A DNA stretch of 64,000 bases from positions 360,730,863-360,794,862 of the forward strand of contig NC_073693.1 of the NCBI RefSeq assembly GCF_029784155.1, written 5' to 3'. Shown piece after piece: positions 20,852-37,716 of the stretch. Each line of letters opens with the position of its first letter. The stretch's first letter is position 1. The translations under genes were made by a program, and so were the position numbers. The notes under the pieces were generated by a model. That model searched no databases. It worked only from the letters and a program-made list of their open reading frames with translations, and was not told where the DNA came from. This DNA is from Uranotaenia lowii (Eukaryota > Arthropoda > Insecta > Diptera > Culicidae).

Positions 20852-22696
20852 AACGCAAAAATTTCGCAAATTGAAAAACGACAAAAAATGTTATTTAGGG
20901 ACACAATTTTAAAAAAATGATAAATGATAAAAATTAACAAAACTTTAAGATTGTTACCTCTTTAAGTTTTATTAATTTTTATCAACGACAAAAAAGAGTT
21001 GATTGCACAAAACCGAAAAATGCTAAGAAATACAGAAATGTCTGGGAACAACAATTTTATATTTTAAATCCGTATTCAGAAACAATTCATACTTAATTCA
21101 AAATTTGTACTCTCTGTTGTAGTAGGTATTTGAAATCTTTAAATTTATCGTTAAAAAAAACCTCAACACCTGACATTGCCACCTGACATCATTCCAAGCG
21201 TTAATCAAATAGAAATTTCTCGACAATACATTTTAATTTTGTTTATGTAATAGACAGCAGAAAAATTTCACAACCAATCAGCACGTCGTCTCTTTGCCAC
21301 CAATGACAATTTATGGATCATTATTCGTGAATGATGTGATGAGCAGCAGCATCTTTGTCTTTTGTCCATATTGGAATTTCGGAAAACAACCGAAAGAAAG
21401 TGCCAATAGCGGCTACACAATGCCGGATGCGTAAATTTATAAATCAAATAATTGCTACTGTTCCCGCGTGGCGGCAGCTGGACCTTCCATTGATGACCAG
21501 AAGAGGCCGGTCGAAATCGAAAGCAAAAATATAAAAATAACACAGCGTCCAGCCGGTGGGTACATTTGCGTTGTTGCTGTTGAAGTTAAGCGAAATGGGC
21601 TTATTTATTTATCTTGTCGTCTGCGCGTTTTTCCTCGAAAAATTGACGAGGTATGATGGTTTACGATTATTGCCAATGTCTGATTATGCCAATCGGACGG
21701 ATGTGTGAGACTTACCCCAATAGATAAATCTCCCGCGTCCATAGTTGATTTCGCGTTTCACGGGTACATTTTTTCAATTCTTTTGTCTAGGGATGAATAA
21801 ACCCATTGGGCTTAAAATCCCGGAAAAAAATCTTTTGTCTTGAACGAGTTCTATGATTATTTTACTCTAACATAACTAAATTTTTGAGTTACCTGATTAA
21901 ATTAAACGGAAATCAAATAATTGGAACATTACAGCCGTGTGGCAACTATTGGCATTCCTTGTTACTTAACGGTTTTTTTTTTCTTAAATTTACGCAATGC
22001 AATATTTATTATGCAATCCTAATGAGATTTTTCACAGCTTCTACGGTTTCAGCGATGAACGGGCTGAATGAACGAGATTAAAGGCCTGTCTGTCTGTCTA
22101 CCTACCTATCTGAAGCACATATGGTCTTGTCTTGATTGATTTGTTTCTCAGTTCACTTACCGCGTGTGGGCAATTTCGGCAAACGATGTGTGTTCGCTCA
22201 TCAGAAAGCTATGCAAGTTGCGCAACATAAAAGTAGGATTTCCCATTGAAACACTCCCTATAGCAGCTGTTATTTTCAAAAACGAAATATAATTTAGATT
22301 GGTCTCTAGACGTTAGGCTGAAGATGATTTTCGCAACTAAAACTAGGTTGAGATTCAAACTCTTGGTACAAATCAACATTTCTACAAAGCTAACCGAGCT
22401 TTATTAAATCCCTGACGACTTAGGTCAAACAAATCGAATCAAAAGCAGTAATCAAAGGATTTCTCTTAAGTATTCAAATAGTCATTTTGTTCAAGTTTTT
22501 CTTTGTTTTTGACTCATTTTATTCCCACTTTCACAACCAGGCAAACAGTATGGAATCAATCGATGCCCAAGATAGTTGCAAGAGTGACAACGAAATTCTT
22601 TTGTTCATGGAACGTTGATGATAATCGAAACAAATAAAAAAGAAAAGCGAAACAAAAAAAAAACTGCTATATCCTATCAATATGAACGCGAGAAAT
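20852..22696. other. Intergenic region 3' of Tim50
   Basis: No gene is seen. Frames of 60-90 codons around 21268-22081 lack domains. The stretch 21240-21800 is relatively complex. A tiny retroposon at 21789-21830 is listed separately. The interval lies beyond the Tim50 stop codon and should hold its 3' UTR (minus strand). Confidence 0.45.
21789..21830 (+). mobile_element. Ultra-short retroposon, copy 1 (42 bp)
   Basis: The 42-bp insert starts AGGGATGAATAAACCCATTG and ends in an A-rich tail (CGGAAAAAAA). It is flanked by perfect 10-bp direct repeats TCTTTTGTCT (21779-21788 and 21831-21840). The core can fold, GGGAT with ATCCC and CCC with GGG. Its relative at 25578-25634 has a different TSD, so this is an independent insertion. 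It may be a severely 5'-truncated LINE/SINE 3' end. Confidence 0.7.
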
Positions 22697-25033
22697 TCAG
22701 CGACCTCCGCCCAGAAAACTTGGTCGCCACTTCTGAACCGCGGGTTTCGCTTTGTGTTTTTCCTCCTGCTCTTTTTCGGCCATCTGCTCGGCCAGTAGCC
22801 GTTGGTTTTCCCGGAATTTTGCGAGCGGATTTTCGAACTGCTTGTAGTAGGTCATAACCTCCCGGACGTCCTCCACCTCGCTGCTAGCGATCGTCATCAG
22901 GAAGGACATTAAATCGAACAGGGTGGTGTCGTCATCGTTTCCACTCCAGCGCGGAATATTTAGGGTATTCTCCGGATGAAGTTTCGTCGAGTTAGGGTCC
23001 CAATCAACGACGATAACCTTGTTTAAATCACGATTCAAATTATCCAGATTTTTCACGTGATGCCCATCGACAAAGTGGGTCGCGTCTCGTACCAGCCGAT
23101 ACATTATATAACCGTGGGGATCCAAGGCATCCAGAATGGGGAAAACGGTCATACCCTGATCGGCAGTGAAGATTACAATCTCAAAATGGCGTGCCAATGA
23201 CTCTAGGAATTTGTCGATACCGGGACGTTTCTTGAACCGCCACCCGGTCTGGTATGTCCAATCCGGATGCACCAGGACGTCCTTCATTTCCAGCACCAGC
23301 GTGTAGGGTGGCTGGATGTAGGGATACTTCAGCGGATCTGGCAGTAGCTTCTCGCGTGACGGCTCCTGAATCATCTTCTGGTAGTAGGTCATTGATTTCC
23401 ACAGCCGCTTGAAATACTGCTGGAACGTGGGCAGGTGAATGAATTCGTCCTCGATGATGTTGCCCTCGTGATCGCGATCCGGTGCTCCGAAGATGTACAC
23501 GATGTACACCGAGAGGGCCGTCATCGAGGCCCCGAAGACGACGAATCTAAAATGATTGCAGAAATTATTAAAATTGATAAACTGACTACATTTATAAGTG
23601 TGAAAGCACATTCAACGAATTTTACTTTTTGGTTCGAAAAAAATATCTGATCAACTGGCGGCGCAAGTGGAATTAGAATGAGTTGGGCCGACGGCTTCAT
23701 TCGATTATTCCAAAGGCTTTACCAGAGGCTTTGGTTCAAAAGATTCGACTTGAAAAAAGATTTTATTCGGACATTTTCATTGACCGCGTTACTCAATCGT
23801 TTTGATATTGCTGGCAGTAAAAAGCATATTGTTTGGTCCCTCTTGCCTCCAGATAGAAATTGAGAGACTACCTCCGGGCCCAAGAATGACCACCCAGCAC
23901 CCCAATAAGTGATATATTAGCTGGGATAGACAAAGATCACATGCTCGAAATCTATCTTCTCATTACTTTTATTATACCTTTTCAAAACAGTAACATGTAA
24001 TTACAAAAATCAGACTTTGACTCTTTGAAAACTGCGATCAAAGCCGATACAAAAATTTAGGATGAAAAATCTTAGATGCTTAAAATCTTATAAAAAATGT
24101 GTCGATTTACGTCAACTTTCAATCCTTTTTCTTTTAATTTTTTGTACTGTGACTGGAACAATTTTACAAAGTACGAAATTTACTGCTCTTTTCACATTTT
24201 CATAACCTCGAAAAAAATTAAAATATATATATATATAATTATGTACAACATATAGCTTCCAACTTCAACTGTTTTCAAACATAGTCTATTTTTCGAATCA
24301 TGTTTTTATCGATTTTTTTTCTGACGTAAAAATTAGTTGTTGTAGCTGAATATTGTCTGAGGAACATATTCAAGTTACGTTATTAGGTATCTGAAACTGT
24401 TTTTCTACAAATCGGCTGATATTCCAAAAACTCCTAGAATAACAGTTTAAAATAATCTGGGACGGATTTAACAAAAGATAACGAAATATTGTTACGAGAT
24501 ACCTTTGAATCAATATTATTAAAGCTAAAAACCGGATTACTTTTTTCCTATCAGTGAAGCATCAAAAACTCACCCCAGCTTCATCCGCTTCCAAGAGGAT
24601 TCCTTCTCCTTTTTGTCCTCTTCCTCTTCCTTTCGCTTCTGTTCCCTCTGGGCCTGCTCGGCGGCATCATTGCCATCGATTGCCGCCGTTTGGGGAAACA
24701 GCTTCGAGAGCAGCTGAGGTGCCTGGGCAGCCCCGGCCACCGGTTCCTTCAGCTCACCGGTGTTTTTACATTTCCCTGAAAATTGGAATTTTTTAACAAT
24801 GGAAATCGAAAAAAATTAGAAAACTTGTTACCTTCTCTGGAGAGATGCAGAAACCGGTTGGCACCGATCGACTGAAGATCCTGGGAAGCCTTCAAGACCA
24901 GAAGATTACTGCTACTGGCCAGCGCAAGCCCTCGTTTCAAGGGCAGAGCGGTCAGGGAATAAACCGTTGGGATGGTTGCGTGGTGCAGTTTGACTAGGCG
25001 ATGCGATACTTTTAACAGATTCCGGTGGAACAT
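22697..25033 (-). CDS. Tim50: Mitochondrial import inner membrane translocase subunit Tim50
   Basis: Tim50 is the presequence receptor of the TIM23 complex in the mitochondrial inner membrane. Three exons join in frame: 25033-24832, 24775-24574 and 23546-22697 (introns 56 bp and 1,027 bp, GT-AG), giving 417 residues. The first exon starts at an ATG and encodes a basic, hydrophobic presequence ([15 protein letters not shown]). Exon 2 is a charged matrix-side segment ([17 protein letters not shown]). Exon 3 opens with a transmembrane helix (about 136-155), then the FCP1/NIF-like domain (about 215-358). The phosphatase DXDX(T/V) loop is replaced by [12 protein letters not shown] (about 220-231), as in other Tim50 proteins, which lack this catalytic motif. 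Motifs [21 protein letters not shown] and VVDWDP are typical. A divergent neighbour starts 1.26 kb away. Insects often have several Tim50 paralogues, so the exact paralogue is not fixed. Confidence 0.93.
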
Positions 25034-25499
25034 TTTGTTGCCGGTCGGATTATGAACCTCGGGAATCGGTAATTTCCTTCAATTTGGATCTTTAAACTCG
25101 AGGCGCAGCACCGCGCGAGCTTTTACACAACTTTTCGGCCCATCTGCTTTTGTTGTTTTTTTTTCTTCACTTTCTGATGACAGATTTGCGCAACTGCACT
25201 GAACAAAAATCGCTTGGTAGAAATTGAATGTTTTTTCTTTTCTAATTTCGTTCACTTTGTATTTGTAATTGTTGATTTATTGACCCACGAAAACCTTTTA
25301 GCACAGGCCTTTTTATCAGGTCAAGAAAATTATAAGTACATTCGAAAAAAAGTATTACATTTCTGAGCAAATGTTATAAAATGAACTGAACGTTTAACAT
25401 TTCAAACAAGGTATTTGATGAAAATGAAGATTTTTATGAAAAAAAATATTTGTTATTTTATAACTATACATTATATAGTGCCTGAATATCATCCGCGCT

Positions 25500-25850
25500 T
25501 GGTGGTCTAGCTACTGGATCTCAAATAAGGAACTGTCATCAAAGGGCACTAGAAATCGAGATTTTGGAACGTAAGTGTCGGGATGAATAAACCAACTTGG
25601 TTTAAAATTCCTGAGAAAAAAGGAATAAAAAAAAGGAACGTAAGTGGAGATGGATCGGGCACACGCTACGAACAGATAAGACCCAGAAACTCTGGGCGAC
25701 GAAGCCTAGCCGCCGAAATACGAACTGTCGACGAGAGTCTTGACTGGGACCAAGTGAAGACGCTTGCTCCGGATCATCAACAGTGGAGGTCTTTTACTAC
25801 GGCCCTATACACCGGAGAATCGGCGCAGGAACATTAAGTAACTAAGTTAA
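25500..25850 (+). pseudogene. 3'-end relic of a non-LTR retrotransposon
   Basis: The conceptual translation around 25647-25837 reads GDGSGTRYEQIRPRNSGRRS... then EIRTVDESLDWDQVKTLAPD and ends AQEH followed by TAA. From memory this resembles the C-terminus of a LINE reverse transcriptase common in mosquito genomes. Only the last about 80 codons are present and the frame is disturbed upstream. It carries the ultra-short insertion at 25578-25634. It is dead and probably has no function for the neighbouring promoters. Confidence 0.6.
25578..25634 (+). mobile_element. Ultra-short retroposon, copy 2 (57 bp)
   Basis: The insert begins TCGGGATGAATAAACCAACT and ends GGAATAAAAAAAA. It is flanked by perfect 12-bp direct repeats GGAACGTAAGTG (25566-25577 and 25635-25646). 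Its first about 40 bases match the insert at 21789-21830 with several substitutions. The A-rich tail and 12-bp TSD indicate LINE-type integration into an older LINE relic. Confidence 0.7.
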
Positions 25851-26295
25851 GTACAGCTGCATCGGACATGGTTATTCATCATGCCAATCTGCCGCAGCTA
25901 AATAGAAAAAAATAGTGAATCACACAAAAAAAAGTTAAAACAATAATAAAATTTAAAAAATATAGTGTAGTTTATTGAAGTAGTAGCTAAATATTATTTG
26001 TCATTGAATCTGATACACGATCGGTAAAATTCAAATTTATTAGAAAAAGTCAAAAGTAACTTTAAAGGCAGATGTTATCCGGAATTATATAAGGATTTTG
26101 TTCTAGTGTTCAAAATTCAAAGGCGGGATTTAGCGTGGGCGGGGAAATCTTCTACAAATCGTAACGCCGGATAACGTCAACACAAAAATCGTTGTTTTGG
26201 TCAAAAATGAGTGTTGTTTCATCACTTCGGCAAAATTTTGTGGTAAAGTCTACTTTTTACGTTAACTTTCAGTTAAAGTTGGTGTTAGCGATGTG

Positions 26296-28560
26296 ATGAG
26301 TGATTCAGATGATACGGATATTTTGCTTTTGATACCGCCGGATTTTTTCAACCTAGAAACATCAGCTGGAACTCCATTTCCAAACTCAGAGTTTTCCGGA
26401 GCTCTTGGTCCCTATCAAAGGGGCCAACCGAGAACGTTAGAGATCTTCGACAGTCGGGACTCGTTCTCCTTCAATGATTCTTTAGGAATAAACTCGTACA
26501 GAAGTACTCTACAAACAATGAGCGGAAAGAGCCATGAATACCGTCCATCCGGACCTACCGGATTTAGTCATCAGTCTTGCCCGGGAGGCGATTATTTTTA
26601 TTCAACTCCCAATAAGCCACAACATATAACAAGCACTGCCCATCCCCGGAACGAACTGCTCAACGAAATCGATCAATTTCTACAAGTGGACAAAACTCCT
26701 GCAAATGGACCGAAAAGTCCTCAACACTCATTGATCGACATGAACAATGTTTCCGTACACGATTACCCATCGCTTACGGCCAGCGATTTCAACAGTTTAA
26801 ACCGGGGGGTGCCCCAGAAGCCGCCTCGCCATGCGTCAGATCAACCACTTTCAATCGGTTCCGGCAGCAGTTCCGCTTTCTTGCGTCCACCCGGGGTTGG
26901 CATTCAAGAACGACAGCAACAGCTTCGTGCTCCTCTACTTAGCTTGAGCGAAATCTGGAATGCAAACGCGGTCAATCAGGACTCATCCAAGGTGCAGGAA
27001 GAACGACTTCGGCGTCAACACTGCGAACGTAACATCCATTTGCTGCAGGCACGTTTGCTCGAGTACGAACAAAAGATAGCCGTGGCCATCGACGTTGACA
27101 AGGAGAAGGAAGCCATTATTCTACGACTGGAGAAAGAATCGCTTCGGTAAAAAGCAAAGCAATGAAAATTAATAATAACATTTTTAACCCTCTAATCTAA
27201 TATTTTTTTCAGATTGAACCGAAAAATCCACGAAATGGAAACCAAAGCTAACGAGGAGCACGAAAAGCTACTGCAGGAAAATCTGGAAATCAAAAACAAA
27301 AATCTATTTCACGAAAAAGAACTGGCCGAAACCATTACTCTGGTTCGGAAGCTGCAGGATAAAAATGAAACCCTCGAATCAAAAGTGGAACATTTGACCA
27401 CCGCCAATCGAGACGTTTCCGAAGTGCACAAAAATCAAATGCGGGACCTGGAGGTTCGATTCACAAACAGCAGGGAAAGCGAAAGGGCCTTAAAGGATCA
27501 GCTCGCCAAATTGAGGAAAAGCTTCGACGCTGTAAAGGAACAACTTGAAGGCGAACGTAAAAAATGTGAAGATTTCAACAAGCTTCGAGCAGAATATGCT
27601 TCACTGAAAGTAAAGACTGATAATTTGAGTAGAAAATTAACTGAAGCTAATTCACAAAATGAATCTTATCGGAAACAAAACGATGATTTAAAGAATCAAA
27701 TTGAAAATTCCTCAGAAGAGAAAAATAATTTGCTGAAAGAGTTGGACGTTCAGCGATTATCTCTGAAAAAGTACTACCAGTCACAGTTGGAGGACGTCGT
27801 CGCCGATAAGCTGAAAGAATTTCAGAAGCAACTCTGCTCCGTGGAGGAGCAGCTTAAATCGGAGGCTAGGAAGAAAGAACGCACGTTGGCAGAACGTGCA
27901 ATAAAACAGATCGAATTGATCAATCAAACAAACGAACAGGAAATCAAATTGCTTAACGAAAAGTACAACGAACAGGAAGCGCTCTATCGATTGCAGCTTA
28001 CTAACTCTACCAAAACTATTTTCGAACTAGAGGAAAAACTGGCCGCTTATCAAAATCGGAGAGCCGACATCGCGGAAAAACTCCACTCCATAATGGAAGT
28101 CCAGTGGCAGAAAGCCCTCGAAGTATTAACCTCACCCGCTGTCAAAGATAACGAAACTCCACAGCCCATAAACCGCTTCAATCGGCTTTCCGTAGACCAT
28201 CTGGACAAGGATCAGCTAGACGGAGTCCGCAGTTTGAAAAGCGTTGCCGAAAATGAAACTTTCCAGACTCCTGTCTCCAGTAGAAGGCAACAATTCAACA
28301 ACAACCTTTCGGATCCCAAAAGTGGTTTTCCGCGGGATCTACTGCACAACTACATCGAGCTGCTGCTGGAAAAATCACCCAGCGATTTGAAGGACCTCGA
28401 ATCGGTTCTAACCGGTTGTAAGAAAAACACTAAGGACCGTAGTACCGGTCTGGAGGATCGGCAACGGAACTTTTCGACCACCGTTGGGTCCGGGTCGGTC
28501 TCACAGTTGGGTCAAGTGAACAAAACGACGTTGGGGAAAACGCCGAAGCCTTGGAAGTGA
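26296..28560 (+). CDS. Coiled-coil protein, probable centrobin homologue
   Basis: Two exons, 26296-27146 and 27213-28560, are joined across a 66-bp GT-AG intron and give 732 residues. I start at the ATG of 26296; no in-frame ATG precedes it. The N-terminus MSDSDDTDILLLIPPDFF is a short acidic-hydrophobic motif I associate with insect centrobin, a daughter-centriole protein; this is from memory and not searched. Residues about 20-225 are low-complexity, rich in Ser/Pro/Gly. From about 230 to 575 the chain is a long coiled coil rich in E, K, Q and L. The C-terminal tail has a short conserved-looking helix (LLHNYIELLLEKSPSDLKDL). No enzyme motif or membrane segment is visible. Other coiled-coil centrosomal proteins are possible. 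It is transcribed away from Tim50 and upstream of IDI. Confidence 0.85.
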
Positions 28561-28656
28561 GGCGAATGATTGTAGAGCTTAGTCATGTAAGTATATTTAT
28601 TTTTTGATAGCTTTAAGAAATCTACCACTTCTATGATAAGTAGATTGTGTTTTCAC

Positions 28657-28662
28657 AATAAA
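28657..28662 (+). terminator. Polyadenylation signal AATAAA of the coiled-coil gene
   Basis: AATAAA lies 97 bases after the stop codon, in an AT-rich 3' UTR. It is the nearest canonical hexamer on the gene's strand. Confidence 0.6.
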
Positions 28663-29000
28663 GTATGCGCACTTCATATTAAACTTGGATAGAAGTTTAG
28701 TAACAGATGACAGACCATGATCCCATTCACATTTATGGGATTAAATTAATAGTTCAACTTTTATCTGAACGCTCGTTATTTTATTCATTGTATTTTATTT
28801 TCAAATTTAAGAAGTTCTACAAGGCCTTTTACTTTTAGGTTTATGTGATATTTTGTATATTACCGGGCAGTACATTATTACAGATGAATGAATTCCAACT
28901 GAATAATTGTCAATTGTACTTAACAGTAATTGTGGTAAAATTGGTGGGAGAGTTAAAACGATGGACGAAGAAGGTATGCACCGCCTAATGAGCCGTATTA

Positions 29001-29270
29001 GGGGCCTTTCCACGTGGACAACTTTGGGAGGGGGGGGAGGTTTATGAAAATGTCCACGCTTGTCCACGTGGACGTACTTACATCCAAAATATTTTCTAAA
29101 GGTGAATCAATATTAAGATGTTTAAATAAAATTCTTAAAATTGCAAGGCTTCCCAGTTAAAGTTTTAACAAAGAAGGAAAGGATTTGCCAAATGTCCACG
29201 CTTGTCCACGGGTGGGGTGAAGGGGGTCAAAAATCTCATTTTTCTGTCCATGTGGTATCTGAACGGCCCC
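29001..29270. mobile_element. 270-bp MITE with TTA TSD (PIF/Harbinger-like)
   Basis: The ends are GGGGCC (29001) and GGCCCC (29270), flanked by TTA at 28998-29000 and 29271-29273. Inside each end a related ACGTGGACA/TGTCCATGTGG block forms subterminal inverted repeats. GTCCACGCTTGTCCACG occurs twice in direct orientation (about 29052 and 29193). A 3-bp TTA duplication and G-rich ends fit PIF/Harbinger. There is no coding potential. Confidence 0.75.
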
Positions 29271-29273
29271 TTA

Positions 29274-31008
29274 CAGGAAAAATATGAGAATTCCTTCAAA
29301 ACCGTGACGAATTATTTTATCCGTATTTTTTCCTAAAAGTATGAAGAAAACGCTACATTTGTATTAAAAAAAGATCTCGAATTCAATAATTAATTACTGA
29401 AATGTTTTTGCATTAAACCAAACATAACATTACGATGGGAATGAAAGGGTTCAAGCCTCAATGCGTGCTTACGCGTTACGCCAAAAAAAGAGTTCATGTT
29501 ATTTACCGTTACACATCCACAGAAAATGTAACCGCGGTTATCAAACCGTTTTGTTACGACTGCGGGGCTGCCATCTAGGCTAAGTGCAGTAAAACTTGCG
29601 CGCTACGAATTGTAATTATAAGAATATTTGCTGCAACAGCTGTTATTCATAGAATTTTTTTTAGTTATTTTCGCGCATTCCACTGAACAGATCTTAGAAT
29701 ATGGTTCTTGAGTAAATTCGATTAATTGTCATTAATGGGACAATTCAGCACCAACATGTGAAAAGGGTATAAAAGACAAAGTAAACAAAACCCGTTTTCA
29801 GGGGATTCAAATAGCCCAATATGAGCTCTACTTAACACAAAAACCGTTTTTAGCTTTTCAGTTTTCGTAAGATTTATGATGCAGTTTGAGTAAAGGGTCT
29901 AAAAAATTTAGAACCATAAAATGACATTATTCTCACACAGATTGTTTTATACACCCTTTACTCCACAACAAAGCAAACGGTCTAGATGCAAAAAATTAAA
30001 TGGGGAAGAATGCGGAAAGCTATTCACTCACTCCTGTAGCTAGAACCATAAGCCTTTGTCAAAAAATAGGGGAAATTTTATCTTCATCTCACTCACACAT
30101 ATGAGACATACAGTACAAAGCAAAGGGTGTATAAATCATTTAGACGAATTTATACTCCAGCTAGGGTCTATAAACAATTGCGAGCTATTTTTCCATGATA
30201 ACACCGTCGTATCGATAAAAACATATTTAGAATGATCCTACGCACCTTTTTGACCATATAGACTTGGAAAATTCCTAGTGAATTTAAATTAGCGATTTAA
30301 AACAGATTGCAAAATTTTCAAACGCGTTTTTCTCGAAACGTCATAAATGAACATAGACCCTTTTCTCGTGTTGGTGCTGAATTGTTACATCATATCGTCA
30401 ATCCATTTTCACCTCAAGTAGAATATATTTTTATTTTTTCAACCTGCACTGATCAAACTGATTTTGTGTTTTGTTAATTTCTTAACATTCATTCAAACTG
30501 GCTTTTAAAACTCAAATCACACGTCTAGCTGTTGGAGAGTTAAAAAAAAACTATTGAAATTTGTGTTGCCATCACCAATTGGTAATCAATCATGCATTGT
30601 TGTTTTTTTTTTGTGTTAATCTCTCTCGAATCTGCGTTTCGCAAATAAACAAAAAGAGATTCTCCACTCTCTCCTGTCCACTGTCTCGTCTCGTCTCCTT
30701 CCAGTTTCCACTCCAGTCCTCTCATCTTTCCACCCCAGTCTCTTCCACGCATTGTTGTCTTATCTTGCTCAATCTCTTGCTCTCGCTCTCGCTCTTTCCA
30801 ATTTTGTTCGTTCGCTCGCGTTTTATGATTTAGTGCCAAAGTGACCATCACCAGAAATCTCAGAAGTGCCCCACAATCAGCCAGCGACTGACTGGTTGGT
30901 CGATGGAATGTGGTATTGTGGTGTGATAATAACAAAATACGTGAAACTTTCCAGCGTCTAGGTCAGCGCTGGCTCATTTGCATACATACGGTTCCGATCG
31001 ATTGAACA
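29274..31008. promoter_or_regulatory. Upstream region of the IDI gene
   Basis: No gene is seen between about 29274 and 30560. From 30620 to 30840 the plus strand is strongly pyrimidine-rich (CTCTCTCCTGTCC-like runs), as in many insect core promoters and 5' UTRs. Small frames on either strand here are composition artefacts. The 5' UTR of IDI probably lies within 30840-31008. Transcription start is not fixed. Confidence 0.45.
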
Positions 31009-36509
<5,501 letters not shown>

Positions 36510-37394
36510 TCAGTCAAATCAAAGAATGTATAGGTAAAATAGTCGGTATCAAAGTGCGAATACAATAACATTACCAGGGCATCACACTTATTTAGGATTT
36601 CAAAGGAATGGTTATGTAGTCTTAATTTTACCACTCAACTATCGATTACGTTTTACTTGAAACTAACATTTATAGTGTCTTCAAAATGAAATATAGCAAT
36701 ACTGAGCTTTTAAATTCGTTTTTAATAAACTGGAGAACTTATTCTGACAAATATTCAAAGTCTGGAAATTATTTATTTTGGATAAACACACCGGGGTAAG
36801 TGCAAACGGATTTCACCATAGTTCAACTTTCACATGTCCTAGAAAAATATGTATGTCTTCAAAAATTATAAGATATCGTTCGTTGCATCACTAAAATAAT
36901 TCTAAAAGCAACGGTACTTTTGTGAAAAAATTTCTAAGTTTACACTTGCCCTGTTTATGGGGGCAAGTGCAAATGCTTTTTCCAAACTAATTCACAGATT
37001 CGTCAGTGTGTCCATGAGGGTGTCTGAGGGTCCAAAAATGTCAAGCAAAATGTTCTTCTCTAAACTCGAAATTTTAAATTCCTAATAAAAATTTCGATGA
37101 ACGCCTCAAGTTAATCAAGAGTAACAATCTCGACTCAGAACTAAGACCATAACCTAGAAATCTTATACCAGGTCCACGATTTTACTATAGAATTTCGAGA
37201 ATTTTCTCACATGTTGGTAGAATCTTAAAAAGACTACTCAATTTTTTTCAGGAATTTAACACTTAGGGCATTCTTCCCTAAACTGTACTAAAAAACGCTA
37301 TCAAAAGTTATTCACATAAGAAGTTTTTGCATAAACTTTGGGTACAGTCGTTAGTCTCCAATATAAAATTTTCAATAAGATTAGACTCACTAAA
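36510..37394. other. IDI 3' UTR and AT-rich intergenic DNA
   Basis: A canonical AATAAA at 36724-36729 lies 215 bases after the IDI stop and is the likely polyadenylation signal. Beyond it I see no gene. CACCGGGGTAAGTGCAAACG near 36790 and an inverted-looking GGGGCAAGTGC near 36960 could be ends of a small unclassified element. Confidence 0.5.
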
Positions 37395-37716
37395 AGCAAG
37401 TTCACTGGTGTTGGGAAAAAGTTGCAGAAATTCAGACACTTGTGACACATATTGAAAACTTTACCATGCAAAAACATTTTCAAGATCCTCAATTCAGTTC
37501 GAACTTCAATTTTTTTACAACACGTGTTCTTTTTTCGCATGCTGTGATGCAAAAATAGCTCGATTTCTATCACATACGTCTGAGATGGAAACAGTGCTGT
37601 TAAAAAATACAACGCCCATAGATCTTGAAAACATTATTGCATGGTAAAATTTTCAAAATGTGCTACAAGTGTCGAAATTTCTACCACTTTTTCCCAACAC
37701 CAGTGAACTTACTCTA
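37395..37716. repeat. Imperfect inverted repeat (foldback element)
   Basis: AAGTTCACTGGTGTTGGGAA (37399-37418) is mirrored by TTCCCAACACCAGTGAACTT (about 37692-37711). Further pairs inside include CAGACACTTGTGACAC with GTGCTACAAGTGTCG, and ACTTTACCATGCAAAAAC with ATTGCATGGTAAAATT. Arms of about 95 bp flank a loop of about 130 bp. There is no coding and no clear TSD, so it looks like an older hairpin MITE. Confidence 0.7.

Larger units (their letters stand above)
25034..26295. promoter_or_regulatory. Divergent intergenic region between Tim50 and centrobin-like gene
   Basis: The start codons of the two genes face away from each other across 1.26 kb, so their promoters must lie here. The part next to Tim50 (25034-25200) and that next to the plus gene (about 26100-26290) are the likely core promoters and 5' UTRs. 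No clear TATA box was fixed. The middle holds a LINE relic (about 25500-25850). Confidence 0.5.

Noticed and set aside
24554..24796. 80-codon plus-strand frame over Tim50 exon 2
   Set aside because: Antisense shadow of a coding exon with consistent splice sites on the minus strand.
30540..30935. 131-codon minus-strand frame upstream of IDI
   Set aside because: It reads the pyrimidine-rich promoter/5' UTR strand as E/R-rich protein; composition artefact.
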